Shown one piece after another: positions 1 through 8,748 of a DNA stretch of 64,000 bases. Position 1 is the stretch's first letter. Every line of letters starts with the position of its first letter. The stretch is from NCBI GenBank assembly GCA_030692515.1, contig JAUXZS010000025.1, positions 33,348 through 97,347 on the forward strand, in the 5' to 3' direction. Under the pieces are notes generated by a model. That model was not told where the DNA came from, searched no databases, and saw only the letters and a list, made by a program, of their open reading frames with translations. This DNA comes from Bacteroidota bacterium. GTDB lineage: Bacteria > Bacteroidota > Bacteroidia > B-17B0 > Aurantibacillaceae. The position numbers and the translations under genes are program-made.

Positions 1-2978
1 ATTTAAATTTAACTTCAAGTGCGCTTGGCGCGGTTTCTTATTCATGGAACGGACCAGGAGCCTACAACTCAGTTTCTCAAAATCCAACAATTAACGGCAT
101 TATTCCAACTGGTGCTGGTAATTATACTGCTATTGCTTTTTTTACTAACGGTGTTTTAACTTGCACCACTGATGCTGTTTCAAATGTTTCAGTTGTTGCT
201 ACTTCTACTGTAAATGTTGTTGTTCCTACTAATATTTGCCAAAACGCAACCGCAAATTTATCTGCGAGTGCAACAGGGGCTTTGGCTTTCTCTTGGTCTG
301 GACCAAACGCATTTTCATCTAACATTGCCGCCCCAACAATTACCAATATACAACCTAACGGTTCTGGAATTTATACATCAACTGCAACATTTGCAATTGG
401 AACGGTAAGTTGTACAACAACTGGCACTAATCAAATTAGTGTTGTTACTACTAACACCGTTGCAGTTACACCCAATTTTACATTATGTGAAGGCGCTAAT
501 TTAAATTTAACGTCTAGTGCGCTTGGTGCCGTTTCTTATTCTTGGAATGGACCCGGAGCATTTAACTCAGGTTCTCAAAACCCAACAATTAATGGTATTG
601 TTCCCGCAACAGCCGGAAACTACACCGCAATTGCTTTTTTTACGAATGGTATTTTAACCTGTACAACCAATGCCGTTTCTAATGTTTCTGTAGTTGCAAC
701 ACCAACAATTACTGTTACAGCCCCGGCCAATATTTGTCAAAATGCCACAGCTAATTTGTCTGCAAATGCTTTGGGTGCAATTTCATATTCTTGGTCTGGT
801 CCTAATGCTTTTACTTCAGCTATCGCAGCACCATCCATAGTTAATATACAAACTAACGGCGCCGGCATTTATACAACAACTGCAATGTTTTCGATAGGAA
901 CGGTTAGTTGTACTAACACAACTACTAATCAAATTAATGTTGTAGGAACAAACACAATAAATGTTACACCAACCTTTACGATTTGTGAAAATGCAAATTT
1001 AAATTTAGTTTCAAATGCATTATCCGCAGTTTCTTATTCATGGAATGGCCCTGGCGGATATACATCGGCAATTCAAAATCCAACTGTTATAGCTGTAAAT
1101 CCATCTGGTGCAGGGGATTATACAGCAACCGCTTTTTTCTCGAACGGTAACATTACATGTACAACAAGTGCGGTTTCAAATGTATCTGTTGTTGCAACAC
1201 CGGCAGTAAATGTAATTGTTCCAGCAAATATTTGTCAAAATGCAACCGCAAATATTTCTACAAATGCAGTTGGTGGTATTTCATATTTGTGGAGTGGGCC
1301 GAATGGTTTCTCGTCTAATTTGGCCTCTACATCAATTGGTAACATTCAAACAAATGCGGCGGGTATATATACTTCAACGGCAATGTTTTCTATTGGAACG
1401 GTGAGTTGCACCAATACAGGGACTAACCAAATTAATGTGGTGGCAATTAATTCTATTTCTATCAATCCGGTGATGAACGGTTGTGCGCTGCAATCTAATG
1501 TTTTACAAGCAAATTCTTTAGGAGCTGTTTCATATTTATGGAATGGTCCAAATAGTTTTACTGCATCTGTGGCTAATCCAACTTTATTGAATACACCGCT
1601 AACTGCTTCTGGATTTTACACCGTTACAGCATTTTATACAAATGGGGTTTTAACTTGTACTAATTCAGGCGTATTAAATTTGATTGTTAATCCAGTAGTT
1701 AGTTTCACTTTACCGGCAAGCGAATTTATTTGTTATAATTCTGTTTTAAATATTCCGGGGCCCGCCGGGGCAACTTCGTATACATGGGAAAATTCTGGTG
1801 GAGTGGTTTCAAACGCTCAAAATTTATCGCTGTCAAATGTTACTTCAAATCAGGCTGGAACCTATAGTTTAACTGCGGCTATTGGTTTTTGTAAAACTAC
1901 GCAAACAACATTTGTAACAGTTTCTTCACCAATTAAATATTTATATGTACCACAAAATATATCTATTTGTAGAGGAGATAGCATAAAGCTAAATGTAGCA
2001 GCCTATAACGCAAGTGGAAATTACGCTTATGTTTGGAATCCTGCTGTATTCTTAAGCTCATCTACTGGCAGTATTCAAACCGCTGCGCCAGTAGGAACAA
2101 CTATATATAACGTTTCGGCTTATGATATTGCATGTCCTAATTATACAATTGCACACACATTTACGGTTACCGTTAAGCAGCCCCCACTACCAGAATTATA
2201 TTTAGATAATACTATTGGCTGCGAACCTTTTTGTGCTACTTATAATTCCAATCTTGGTGCTGGCGCTTCGTCCGTTGTTTATGATTTCGGCGGCATTAAT
2301 CAAATTACTGGAGATAATTTTAATTATTGTATTAATGAACCGGGAACCTATGAGCTTAATATCCTAACTGTTGGTGTAAATGGATGCTCTGGTAAATATA
2401 AATATATTGATCCCATTATAGTTTACCCCAAGCCCCACGCAGATTTTAGTTATTTACCTGAAATTCCTACAATAACAAATAATAAGGTTGTTTTTATTCC
2501 TACTGAATTATATGGCCCAATTATTTCACGTAGTTGGTCGTTTACAGGAACTGGAATTACAGGAATGGACACTTCCGGTTTGAGATACCCAACACGTTTT
2601 TATGAGAACACAGGAAAATTTGCAACAATGCTTATTACAACAACTGATAAGGGTTGCGTAGATACTGTTTTTAAATTAGTTGAGATAATTGATGATATGA
2701 GTGTATACATTCCAAATACTTTTACTCCTAATGGTGATGGAAAGAACGAACTTTTTATTGCACAAGGTATTGGTTTTTCAAAAGATGATTTTATAATGGA
2801 AATATTTGCAAGTAATGGTAATCAAATTTATTTCTCAAGAGATTTTAGCAGGGGTTGGGATGGCACCATAAAAGGACAGATGGCTGAGGTTGGAACTTAT
2901 ATTTATAAAATTAAGGTTAAAGGAACTCATGGTGAGGGCTACAAAGAATATGTAGGTTATGTTAATCTCATAAAATAA
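1..2978 (+). CDS. T9SS type B repeat adhesin, 5'-truncated by the window edge
   Basis: The reading frame is open from base 3, so the window enters the gene partway; about 991 residues are visible. Most of it consists of Ig/PKD-like modules of about 80 residues with the recurring core SYSWNGPG or SYSWSGPN and paired cysteines. Two module types alternate, which gives a 166-residue super-repeat. Less regular modules follow, then one carrying a YDFGG-type PKD core. The last 90 or so residues begin VYIPNTFTPNGDGKNELF and contain RGWDGT and GTYIYKIKVKG, the hallmarks of the gliding-motility-associated type B sorting domain. The protein should therefore be exported by Sec, carried across the outer membrane by the T9SS and displayed or released. 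The signal peptide lies outside the window. Its ligand is unknown. An intrinsic terminator follows the stop codon. Confidence 0.93.
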   Translation, partial: LNLTSSALGAVSYSWNGPGAYNSVSQNPTINGIIPTGAGNYTAIAFFTNGVLTCTTDAVSNVSVVATSTVNVVVPTNICQNATANLSASATGALAFSWSGPNAFSSNIAAPTITNIQPNGSGIYTSTATFAIGTVSCTTTGTNQISVVTTNTVAVTPNFTLCEGANLNLTSSALGAVSYSWNGPGAFNSGSQNPTINGIVPATAGNYTAIAFFTNGILTCTTNAVSNVSVVATPTITVTAPANICQNATANLSANALGAISYSWSGPNAFTSAIAAPSIVNIQTNGAGIYTTTAMFSIGTVSCTNTTTNQINVVGTNTINVTPTFTICENANLNLVSNALSAVSYSWNGPGGYTSAIQNPTVIAVNPSGAGDYTATAFFSNGNITCTTSAVSNVSVVATPAVNVIVPANICQNATANISTNAVGGISYLWSGPNGFSSNLASTSIGNIQTNAAGIYTSTAMFSIGTVSCTNTGTNQINVVAINSISINPVMNGCALQSNVLQANSLGAVSYLWNGPNSFTASVANPTLLNTPLTASGFYTVTAFYTNGVLTCTNSGVLNLIVNPVVSFTLPASEFICYNSVLNIPGPAGATSYTWENSGGVVSNAQNLSLSNVTSNQAGTYSLTAAIGFCKTTQTTFVTVSSPIKYLYVPQNISICRGDSIKLNVAAYNASGNYAYVWNPAVFLSSSTGSIQTAAPVGTTIYNVSAYDIACPNYTIAHTFTVTVKQPPLPELYLDNTIGCEPFCATYNSNLGAGASSVVYDFGGINQITGDNFNYCINEPGTYELNILTVGVNGCSGKYKYIDPIIVYPKPHADFSYLPEIPTITNNKVVFIPTELYGPIISRSWSFTGTGITGMDTSGLRYPTRFYENTGKFATMLITTTDKGCVDTVFKLVEIIDDMSVYIPNTFTPNGDGKNELFIAQGIGFSKDDFIMEIFASNGNQIYFSRDFSRGWDGTIKGQMAEVGTYIYKIKVKGTHGEGYKEYVGYVNLIK
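3..1484 (+). repeat. 498-bp in-frame super-repeat, about three copies
   Basis: The codons for LNLTSSALGAVSYSW recur at bases 3 and 501, with a diverged copy (LNLVSNALSAVSYSW) at 999: two steps of exactly 498 bp (166 codons). Each period holds two Ig-like modules of different type. The pattern decays after about 1484. It is in frame throughout, so it belongs to the adhesin. Confidence 0.85.
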
Positions 2979-3000
2979 CCAAAAACTAAAAACTTTTCAT

Positions 3001-3040
3001 AAATCCTTCTCGGTTTAACCGCGAGGGATTTTTATTTTTG
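3001..3040 (+). terminator. Rho-independent terminator after the adhesin
   Basis: The outer stem AAATCC/GGATTT and an inner stem with one mismatch (TTCTCGG/CCGCGAG) close on a five-base loop and are followed by TTTATTTTTG. It lies 22 bp after the adhesin stop codon. Confidence 0.75.
3033..3040 (+). promoter_or_regulatory. Candidate Bacteroidota -7 element for thyA
   Basis: TATTTTTG matches the Bacteroidota TAnnTTTG -7 consensus, 18 bp before the thyA ATG. It overlaps the T-rich tail of the preceding terminator, and I see no clear -33 TTTG, so the support is modest. Confidence 0.35.
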
Positions 3041-3058
3041 TACAATATATAATTTACT

Positions 3059-3853
3059 ATGCAGCAGTATCATCAATTAATGCAACATGTTTTAGATGTT
3101 GGCGCACAAAAAACCGATAGAACAGGGACAGGAACAATAAGTGTTTTTGGCTATCAAATGCGTTTTAATTTGCAAGATGGATTTCCGTTATGCACAACAA
3201 AAAAATTACATACTAAAAGCATTATTCATGAATTACTTTGGTTTTTACAGGGCGATACAAATATTAAATATTTAAAAGATAATGGTGTAAGTATTTGGGA
3301 TGATTGGGCAGATGAAAATGGAAACCTTGGTCCAGTGTATGGTTACCAATGGCGCAATTGGCCAACACCTAATGGCGGACATATTGATCAAATTACTCAG
3401 GTAATTGAAATGATTAAAAAAAATCCCGACTCTCGCAGATTAATTGTTAGCGCTTGGAATGTTGCAGATATTAATAATATGAAGTTGCCACCATGCCACG
3501 CTTTTTTTCAGTTTTATGTTGCCGATGGAAAATTAAGCTGTCAGTTATACCAACGCAGTGCCGATATTTTTTTAGGTGTTCCTTTTAATATTGCTTCCTA
3601 TGCGTTGTTAACAATGATGGTGGCGCAGGTGTGTAATTTAGAAGTAGGGGAATTTATTCATACACTTGGCGATGCTCACTTATATTCGAATCATATTGAG
3701 CAAGCTAAATTGCAATTGTCTCGTGAGTTAAGACCATTACCAATTTTAAAAATTAATCCCGATGTAAAATCTATTTTTGATTTTAAGTTTGAAGATTTTT
3801 CTTTAGAAAATTACGATCCGCATCCACATATTAAGGCCGCAGTAGCAGTTTAA
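3059..3853 (+). CDS. thyA: Thymidylate synthase
   Basis: Converts dUMP and 5,10-methylene-tetrahydrofolate to dTMP and dihydrofolate in the cytoplasm. The protein is 264 residues, the same length as E. coli ThyA, and aligns without gaps: DRTGTGT near residue 20, the folate and dUMP region [15 protein letters not shown], and [10 protein letters not shown] with nucleophile Cys146. [20 protein letters not shown] and DAHLYSNH are also intact, and the C-terminus is a typical PVAI-like AVAV. No dihydrofolate reductase gene follows, although folA is a common partner of thyA; the next gene is an unrelated cyclase-family protein 37 bp downstream. Confidence 0.98.
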   Translation: MQQYHQLMQHVLDVGAQKTDRTGTGTISVFGYQMRFNLQDGFPLCTTKKLHTKSIIHELLWFLQGDTNIKYLKDNGVSIWDDWADENGNLGPVYGYQWRNWPTPNGGHIDQITQVIEMIKKNPDSRRLIVSAWNVADINNMKLPPCHAFFQFYVADGKLSCQLYQRSADIFLGVPFNIASYALLTMMVAQVCNLEVGEFIHTLGDAHLYSNHIEQAKLQLSRELRPLPILKINPDVKSIFDFKFEDFSLENYDPHPHIKAAVAV

Positions 3854-3890
3854 AATCTTAAATCTAAAACCTCAAATCTGAAATCAAAAG

Positions 3891-4643
3891 ATGATCGCAA
3901 CCATTTTTCATCAAGGAAAAGAATACAGAATAGATTTTTTTAAACCAATAGATATTTCTATTCCACTGCATACCGGCTCTGATTGTGTAAGCGCTTGGTA
4001 TGTTGAGCCCATGAAATTAGAGCCGGTTGTTATGGGAAATTGGATTGGAGATGTTACTCAAGGCGGAAGCGTCAACTTCAGAACCGTTACCTTTAATCCG
4101 CATGGTAATGGCACACATACTGAATGTGTTGGACATATTAGCAAAGAATTTTATACCATCAACAAAAACCTTGAGCGCTTTATGTTTGTTGCTGAGGTAA
4201 TTACTGTTTTGCCAGAGCAATTAGAGAATGGAGATTTTGTCATCTCTCGCAAAGCTTTAGAAGTTTTATTAAAAGATTGTGGTAAGCCTGAAGCTGTAGT
4301 AATTCGTACGTTGGGGAATGGTATCAATAAAATGCATGCTCACTATAGCAATACCAACCCGCCTTATGTTTTAAAAGAAGCTATAGAATTTTTAAATGAA
4401 TTAGGCGTAATGCATTTATTAATTGATATGCCAAGTATTGATAAAGAACAAGACGAAGGTAAATTAGAAGCACATCATACCTTTTGGAATTACCCAAACA
4501 ATACTCAATTACACAAAACAATTACCGAATTTATTTATGTGCCTAACGAAGTTTATGATGGCACGTATATTTTAAATTTACAAATTGCCCCCTTCGAGAA
4601 CGATGCTAGTCCTAGTAAGCCAGTGTTGTATAAAGTTGTTTGA
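3891..4643 (+). CDS. Cyclase family protein (kynurenine formamidase-like metal hydrolase)
   Basis: A 250-residue member of the cyclase/arylformamidase fold (PF04199). The metal-binding motif of the family, HxGTHxD, appears as HGNGTHTE (His71, His76, Glu78) with a further His82. The Glu in place of Asp is a conservative change. Other family signs are the N-terminal DISIPLHTG and the C-terminal LIDMPSIDKEQDEG and NLQIAPFENDASPSKPVLY segments. Known members hydrolyse N-formylkynurenine or related amides, but no tryptophan catabolism gene is nearby, so the substrate is unassigned. It has no signal peptide and is probably cytoplasmic. It converges with the peroxidase gene across an inverted-repeat element. 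Confidence 0.85.
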   Translation: MIATIFHQGKEYRIDFFKPIDISIPLHTGSDCVSAWYVEPMKLEPVVMGNWIGDVTQGGSVNFRTVTFNPHGNGTHTECVGHISKEFYTINKNLERFMFVAEVITVLPEQLENGDFVISRKALEVLLKDCGKPEAVVIRTLGNGINKMHAHYSNTNPPYVLKEAIEFLNELGVMHLLIDMPSIDKEQDEGKLEAHHTFWNYPNNTQLHKTITEFIYVPNEVYDGTYILNLQIAPFENDASPSKPVLYKVV

Positions 4644-4647
4644 TTTT

Positions 4648-4791
4648 GCCGCAGATTACAAAGATAATAGTAGTAACTTGAATTGTTTTTATCTTTAGAT
4701 TTTAAACACCTTTAACAGAGGATATTATTCGCTCATCAAATTTGAAAATCTTTCTTAATAAAAAATCCGTGCAATCCGCGTAATCTGCGGC
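4648..4791. repeat. 144-bp intergenic inverted-repeat element (GCCGCAGATTAC ends)
   Basis: Perfect 12-bp terminal inverted repeats, GCCGCAGATTAC at 4648-4659 and GTAATCTGCGGC at 4780-4791, flank an AT-rich core. It fills the gap between two convergent genes and contains no ORF. From general knowledge, CCGCAGATTAC-type ends recur in dispersed intergenic elements of many bacteria, but I cannot count copies from one window. Confidence 0.7.
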
Positions 4792-4809
4792 TCTTATTTA
4801 AACGGAGTG

Positions 4810-5760
4810 TTATTTCTTCTTCAGAAACCGTGCATCGGTTAAACTTAACATAAAATTTTCAAGATCTTTTTTTTCTGTTTCAGTTAAGCCTAAAGGCTTA
4901 TTCATAATAGTATCGCGATTAATACTTCCCTTTACAAATTTATCGGGTTGGTCGTAATGTTCAATTACTTCCATTAGGGTTTTAAACATGCCATTATGCA
5001 TATAGGGTGCTGTCATCGCAATATTGCGCAAGCCGGGTATTTTAAAGGACCCCAAGTCTTTCGCTTTTCCACTAATTTCAATTCTGCCTTTATCTTTCAA
5101 TTCTTTATCATTATACAAACCAATATTTTTAAATTGGTCGTTACCACTAAAATCTACACCAAAATGACAATCAAAACATTTTGCTTTACCATTAAATAAA
5201 TTTAATCCGCGTTTTGCACTCTCCGAAAATAAAGTGGTGTCGTCGCCATTCATGTAATGGTCAAAGGCGCTATTATTTGTTTCTAGAGTTTTTTCAAAAG
5301 CAGATAAAGCCTTTGCTAATAATTCTGGATTAGGTTGTTTGCCATAAATACTAACAAACGCATTTCTATATTTTTCGGTTTTAATTAAACGCCTAATCGC
5401 AAGCGAAATTGGAAAATCCATTTCCACAGGATTTTCTATTGGACCAAGCGCTTGTTCTTCCAGTGTTTCAGCGCGACCATCCCAAAAATAGGAATTCCTT
5501 TCTGTTTGATTCATAGAAGAAGGAGTGTTTCTGCCACCTTTTTGATGATAGATACCAACGCTAACGGGCATATTATCTGCAAAAGCAAATTCCGGTTTAT
5601 GGCAGCTAGCACAGCTAATAGTGCTATCACGCGATAATATTGGATCAAAATATAAAGCTTCACCTAGCTGCGCTTCTGTGCCAAATATTTTTTCTGTTTT
5701 ATTATTTGAACATGAAAAGAGAAGAAGTAAAGCGGGTATTAAAAAGTGTGAAGTTTTCAT
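4810..5760 (-). CDS. Di-haem cytochrome c peroxidase family lipoprotein
   Basis: A 316-residue periplasmic peroxidase of the CcpA/MauG family, expected to reduce H2O2 with electrons from small c-type cytochromes. The N-terminus has a lipoprotein signal with lipobox LFSC (Cys17). Two CXXCH haem-binding motifs are present: CASCH at residues 50-54 (the usual peroxidatic, high-potential-proximal arrangement) and CFDCH at 195-199. Family motifs GGRNTPS near residue 75, FWDGRAETLEEQALGPI near 91, and FKIPGLRNIAMTAPYMHNG toward the C-terminus match well. Length is typical. The gene stands alone: convergent with the cyclase gene and divergent from the CPBP protease gene. Confidence 0.93.
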   Translation of the reverse strand: MKTSHFLIPALLLLFSCSNNKTEKIFGTEAQLGEALYFDPILSRDSTISCASCHKPEFAFADNMPVSVGIYHQKGGRNTPSSMNQTERNSYFWDGRAETLEEQALGPIENPVEMDFPISLAIRRLIKTEKYRNAFVSIYGKQPNPELLAKALSAFEKTLETNNSAFDHYMNGDDTTLFSESAKRGLNLFNGKAKCFDCHFGVDFSGNDQFKNIGLYNDKELKDKGRIEISGKAKDLGSFKIPGLRNIAMTAPYMHNGMFKTLMEVIEHYDQPDKFVKGSINRDTIMNKPLGLTETEKKDLENFMLSLTDARFLKKK

Positions 5761-5873
5761 GTTTTTTAAGAGTCTTAATTATTAGTTTGGCTAAAATTTA
5801 GATATATTTAAAGATTATAATTTCGACGCAAATTTATTTTAAAAATTCAAAAAAAACTTGGTTTTAACGTTTA

Positions 5874-6848
5874 ATGGATAATTTATCACAAGATAGCACT
5901 AAAAGAGAATTGCCCTTTAATAATTTGTATTTATTATCTGGTTTAGTTACAGGGTACAATGCTTTTTGGATGTACTCGTTTACAATTTTATTATTAATGG
6001 TTGGTTATCTTGGTTTTGGATCTATTTTAACAATGCCTTTAGTTTCAAGAGCTCTCGAAAGTGGTTATACCATTCAACAATTGGGAGCCGACTCAAGTTT
6101 GTTGTTTAATTCTGAAATTGTTAACCTCGATAGGAATTTTATTTTGCTTACTCAATTCGGACTTTTTGTTTTTGCAGCAATTGGTTTTTTAATTGGATTA
6201 AAATATATTCATAAAAAAACCATAACAAGTATCTTAACAGGCTTTCAAAAATTTAGATTTAAGCGCTTTTGGTTTGGATTTTTTGTTTGGGCGGCTTTAT
6301 TAGTGATAGTTGTATTGGCTCAATATATTTTTAATACTGGTAGTTTGACAATTAATTTTAATGTTTCTGGATTTTTAATTTCTTTGTTATTGATGCTTGT
6401 GTTTATGCCAATTCAAACGGGTATTGAAGAAGTTATTTTTAGAGGATATTTGATACAAGGCCTATCTCAAGTTTTTAAAAATGGCATCTTCCCTTTAGTA
6501 ATTACTTCTATTTTATTTGGTTTAGCGCATATGAGTAATCCCGAAGTGGCTGCTTATGGTTGGCCAATAATGTTAACGTATTTTGTTGCCTTTGCGTTAT
6601 TTATGGGCTCACTTACGCTTTTAGATGAAGGATTAGAATTGGCTTTTGGTATTCATTTTGCAAATAATCTAATTAGCAGCGTGCTTATAAATGAGCCAAA
6701 TTCTGTTATTAAAACTTATTCTGTTTTTGAAGCTAAAACAAGTAACCCTTATGCCGAAATTGTATTATGGTTTTGTATGGCGCTAATAACCTTTGCAATT
6801 TTTTGGCTAAAGTACCGCTGGACTAATTTTAAATTAATATTAAAATAA
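5874..6848 (+). CDS. CPBP-family intramembrane metalloprotease
   Basis: A 324-residue multi-pass protein of the CPBP/Abi family (Rce1-type glutamate protease fold). The catalytic motifs are visible: EEVIFRG with Glu185, Glu186 and Arg190, FGLAHMSN with His219, and HFANN with His261. About eight hydrophobic segments surround them. Members process prenylated proteins, bacteriocin-related peptides or unknown substrates, and no substrate candidate is adjacent. The M61 peptidase gene starts 5 bp after its stop, so the two are probably co-transcribed. Confidence 0.9.
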   Translation: MDNLSQDSTKRELPFNNLYLLSGLVTGYNAFWMYSFTILLLMVGYLGFGSILTMPLVSRALESGYTIQQLGADSSLLFNSEIVNLDRNFILLTQFGLFVFAAIGFLIGLKYIHKKTITSILTGFQKFRFKRFWFGFFVWAALLVIVVLAQYIFNTGSLTINFNVSGFLISLLLMLVFMPIQTGIEEVIFRGYLIQGLSQVFKNGIFPLVITSILFGLAHMSNPEVAAYGWPIMLTYFVAFALFMGSLTLLDEGLELAFGIHFANNLISSVLINEPNSVIKTYSVFEAKTSNPYAEIVLWFCMALITFAIFWLKYRWTNFKLILK

Positions 6849-6853
6849 ATTTT

Positions 6854-8710
6854 ATGAAAAATTTCTTCCTCGCGCTTTTGTTTTTGTTAAGTAACATTAT
6901 TTTTGCAGATGACAACTACCGTTATTTTATAAACTTAAACAAGGTTATAAATGACAAGGTGTCTGTACAATTAATTCCACCAACTTTAACTCAAAACGAA
7001 ATCGAATTTTCATTTCCATCTATGGTTCCCGGAACTTATGAGGTTTATGACTTTGGAAGGTTTATTTCAAATTTTAAAGTAAGTGGTAAAAATGGCGCTA
7101 TTATTAAAGTTTCTAAAGTGGATGTTAATACCTATAAAATTTCTCCTGCAAATGAAATTGAGAAAATAACTTATGATGTTGATGATACTTGGGATAAAAC
7201 AGATTTACCAAATACTAAAGATAAAGTTGTGTTTGAGCCGGGAGGAACAAATTTTGAAGACGGTAAAAACTTTTCAATTAACACGCATAGCATGTTTGGC
7301 TTTATTAAAGGACAATTAAATAAAAATTTCATTTTAGAATTTGAAAAACCAAAAGGTTATTATCCTGCAACTGGTTTGTCTGATATAAAATTTGGCGATA
7401 CGAAAGATATCATTTCAGTTTTTGATTATCACGATTTGGTTGATTCGCCCATTATGTATTCTCTGCCGGATACTTCTACTGTTTTGGTTGGCAATACAAA
7501 AGTTTTGGTGGGATGTTATTCGCCAAATAAAAAAATAACATCTCGTTTCATCGCTTCAACTTTAAAAGAATTATTAAATGCACAAAGAGAATATTTAGGA
7601 GGAGAGTTACCAGTAAGCAAATACGCTTTTTTATTTTATTTTATTGATAGAGCTACGCTTTCTGGCGCAAGTGGCGCTTTAGAACATTCATACTCTTCTT
7701 TTTATGTGTTGCCTGAATACGATAGTCTTTCTCTTCAGCAAGAGATTAGAGACGTTGCAGCACATGAGTTTTTTCATATTGTAACGCCGTTAAATATTCA
7801 TGCAAAAGAAATTGGAGATTTTGATTTTTCAAATCCTAAAATGAGCGAGCATTTATGGTTGTACGAAGGTATGACAGAATATGCTGCACATCATGCTCAA
7901 ACAAAAGGAGGAATTACCGATATTGATAAGTTAATTAGTACTATGATGCAAAAGTATGAAAACAGTCTGGCTAGCTTTAACGACACTATGAGTTTTACTT
8001 ATATGAGTAAACATGTGTTAGAAGAAAAAATTCATACTCAATATTCAAATGTATATGAAAAAGGAGCTCTAATTGGAATGTGTTTAGATGTATTGTTGCG
8101 ACATTATAGTGATGGAGACTATGGTACGCAAAATTTAATGAAAGACTTAGCAACCAAATATGGTAAAAACAAATCTTTTAATGATGAAGACCTTTTTGCT
8201 GATATTGAAAAATTTACTTATCCTGAAATAGGAGAGTTTTTACGAAAGCATGTATCTGGCAAAACACCGTTGCCAATGGAAGAGGTGTTAGATAAAATTG
8301 GCATTGATTTTGCTAAAGAAACTATAACCTATGAGTTTTCATTAGGAAATTCTGACCTTAATTATAATGAGAATACTAATCGATTATATGTAATTGGGAT
8401 TGAAGAAATGGATGATTTTGGGAAAAAGATGGGCTTTAAAAATGGCGACGAGTTAAATAAAATAAATGGTAAGCAAATTAAAATAGAGTCCATTAAAGAA
8501 ATAATTAATGATTATTACGATACAGTGAAGGAAGGAGATAAAGTTACAGTAGAAATATACAGACCTAAAGGAAAGAAAGGAAAGTATAAAATAAAAACTT
8601 TAAGCGCTGTTGCAAAAAAAAGCAAAACTGTACGCAAGAATCAAATTGCACTAAAACAAAAATTAAGCGACAAACAAAAACAAACTTTAAAGGCTTGGGT
8701 TGGCGTTTAG
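6854..8710 (+). CDS. M61 family metallopeptidase with PDZ domain
   Basis: A 618-residue exported aminopeptidase-like enzyme (glycyl aminopeptidase family). A signal peptide covers residues 1-18 (MKNFFLALLFLLSNIIFA). The N-terminal beta domain spans about 25-200. The zinc site is HEFFH at 304-308, with EGMTEY at 338-343 supplying the third ligand. A PDZ-like module lies at about 505-590 (GIEEMDDFGKKMGFKNGDELNKING), a common C-terminal feature of this family. A lysine-rich tail follows. It is probably periplasmic and acts on small peptides. It lies 5 bp downstream of the CPBP gene and 38 bp upstream of the OmpA/PD40 gene. Confidence 0.92.
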   Translation: MKNFFLALLFLLSNIIFADDNYRYFINLNKVINDKVSVQLIPPTLTQNEIEFSFPSMVPGTYEVYDFGRFISNFKVSGKNGAIIKVSKVDVNTYKISPANEIEKITYDVDDTWDKTDLPNTKDKVVFEPGGTNFEDGKNFSINTHSMFGFIKGQLNKNFILEFEKPKGYYPATGLSDIKFGDTKDIISVFDYHDLVDSPIMYSLPDTSTVLVGNTKVLVGCYSPNKKITSRFIASTLKELLNAQREYLGGELPVSKYAFLFYFIDRATLSGASGALEHSYSSFYVLPEYDSLSLQQEIRDVAAHEFFHIVTPLNIHAKEIGDFDFSNPKMSEHLWLYEGMTEYAAHHAQTKGGITDIDKLISTMMQKYENSLASFNDTMSFTYMSKHVLEEKIHTQYSNVYEKGALIGMCLDVLLRHYSDGDYGTQNLMKDLATKYGKNKSFNDEDLFADIEKFTYPEIGEFLRKHVSGKTPLPMEEVLDKIGIDFAKETITYEFSLGNSDLNYNENTNRLYVIGIEEMDDFGKKMGFKNGDELNKINGKQIKIESIKEIINDYYDTVKEGDKVTVEIYRPKGKKGKYKIKTLSAVAKKSKTVRKNQIALKQKLSDKQKQTLKAWVGV

Positions 8711-8748
8711 AAGTTATAAATTTTGAATTATAAATTAAAAATTACAGT

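Noticed and set aside
122..346. Minus-strand ORF across the first adhesin
   Set aside because: It lies inside the repeat-rich coding frame, and its amino-acid pattern is the reverse reading of the Ig modules.
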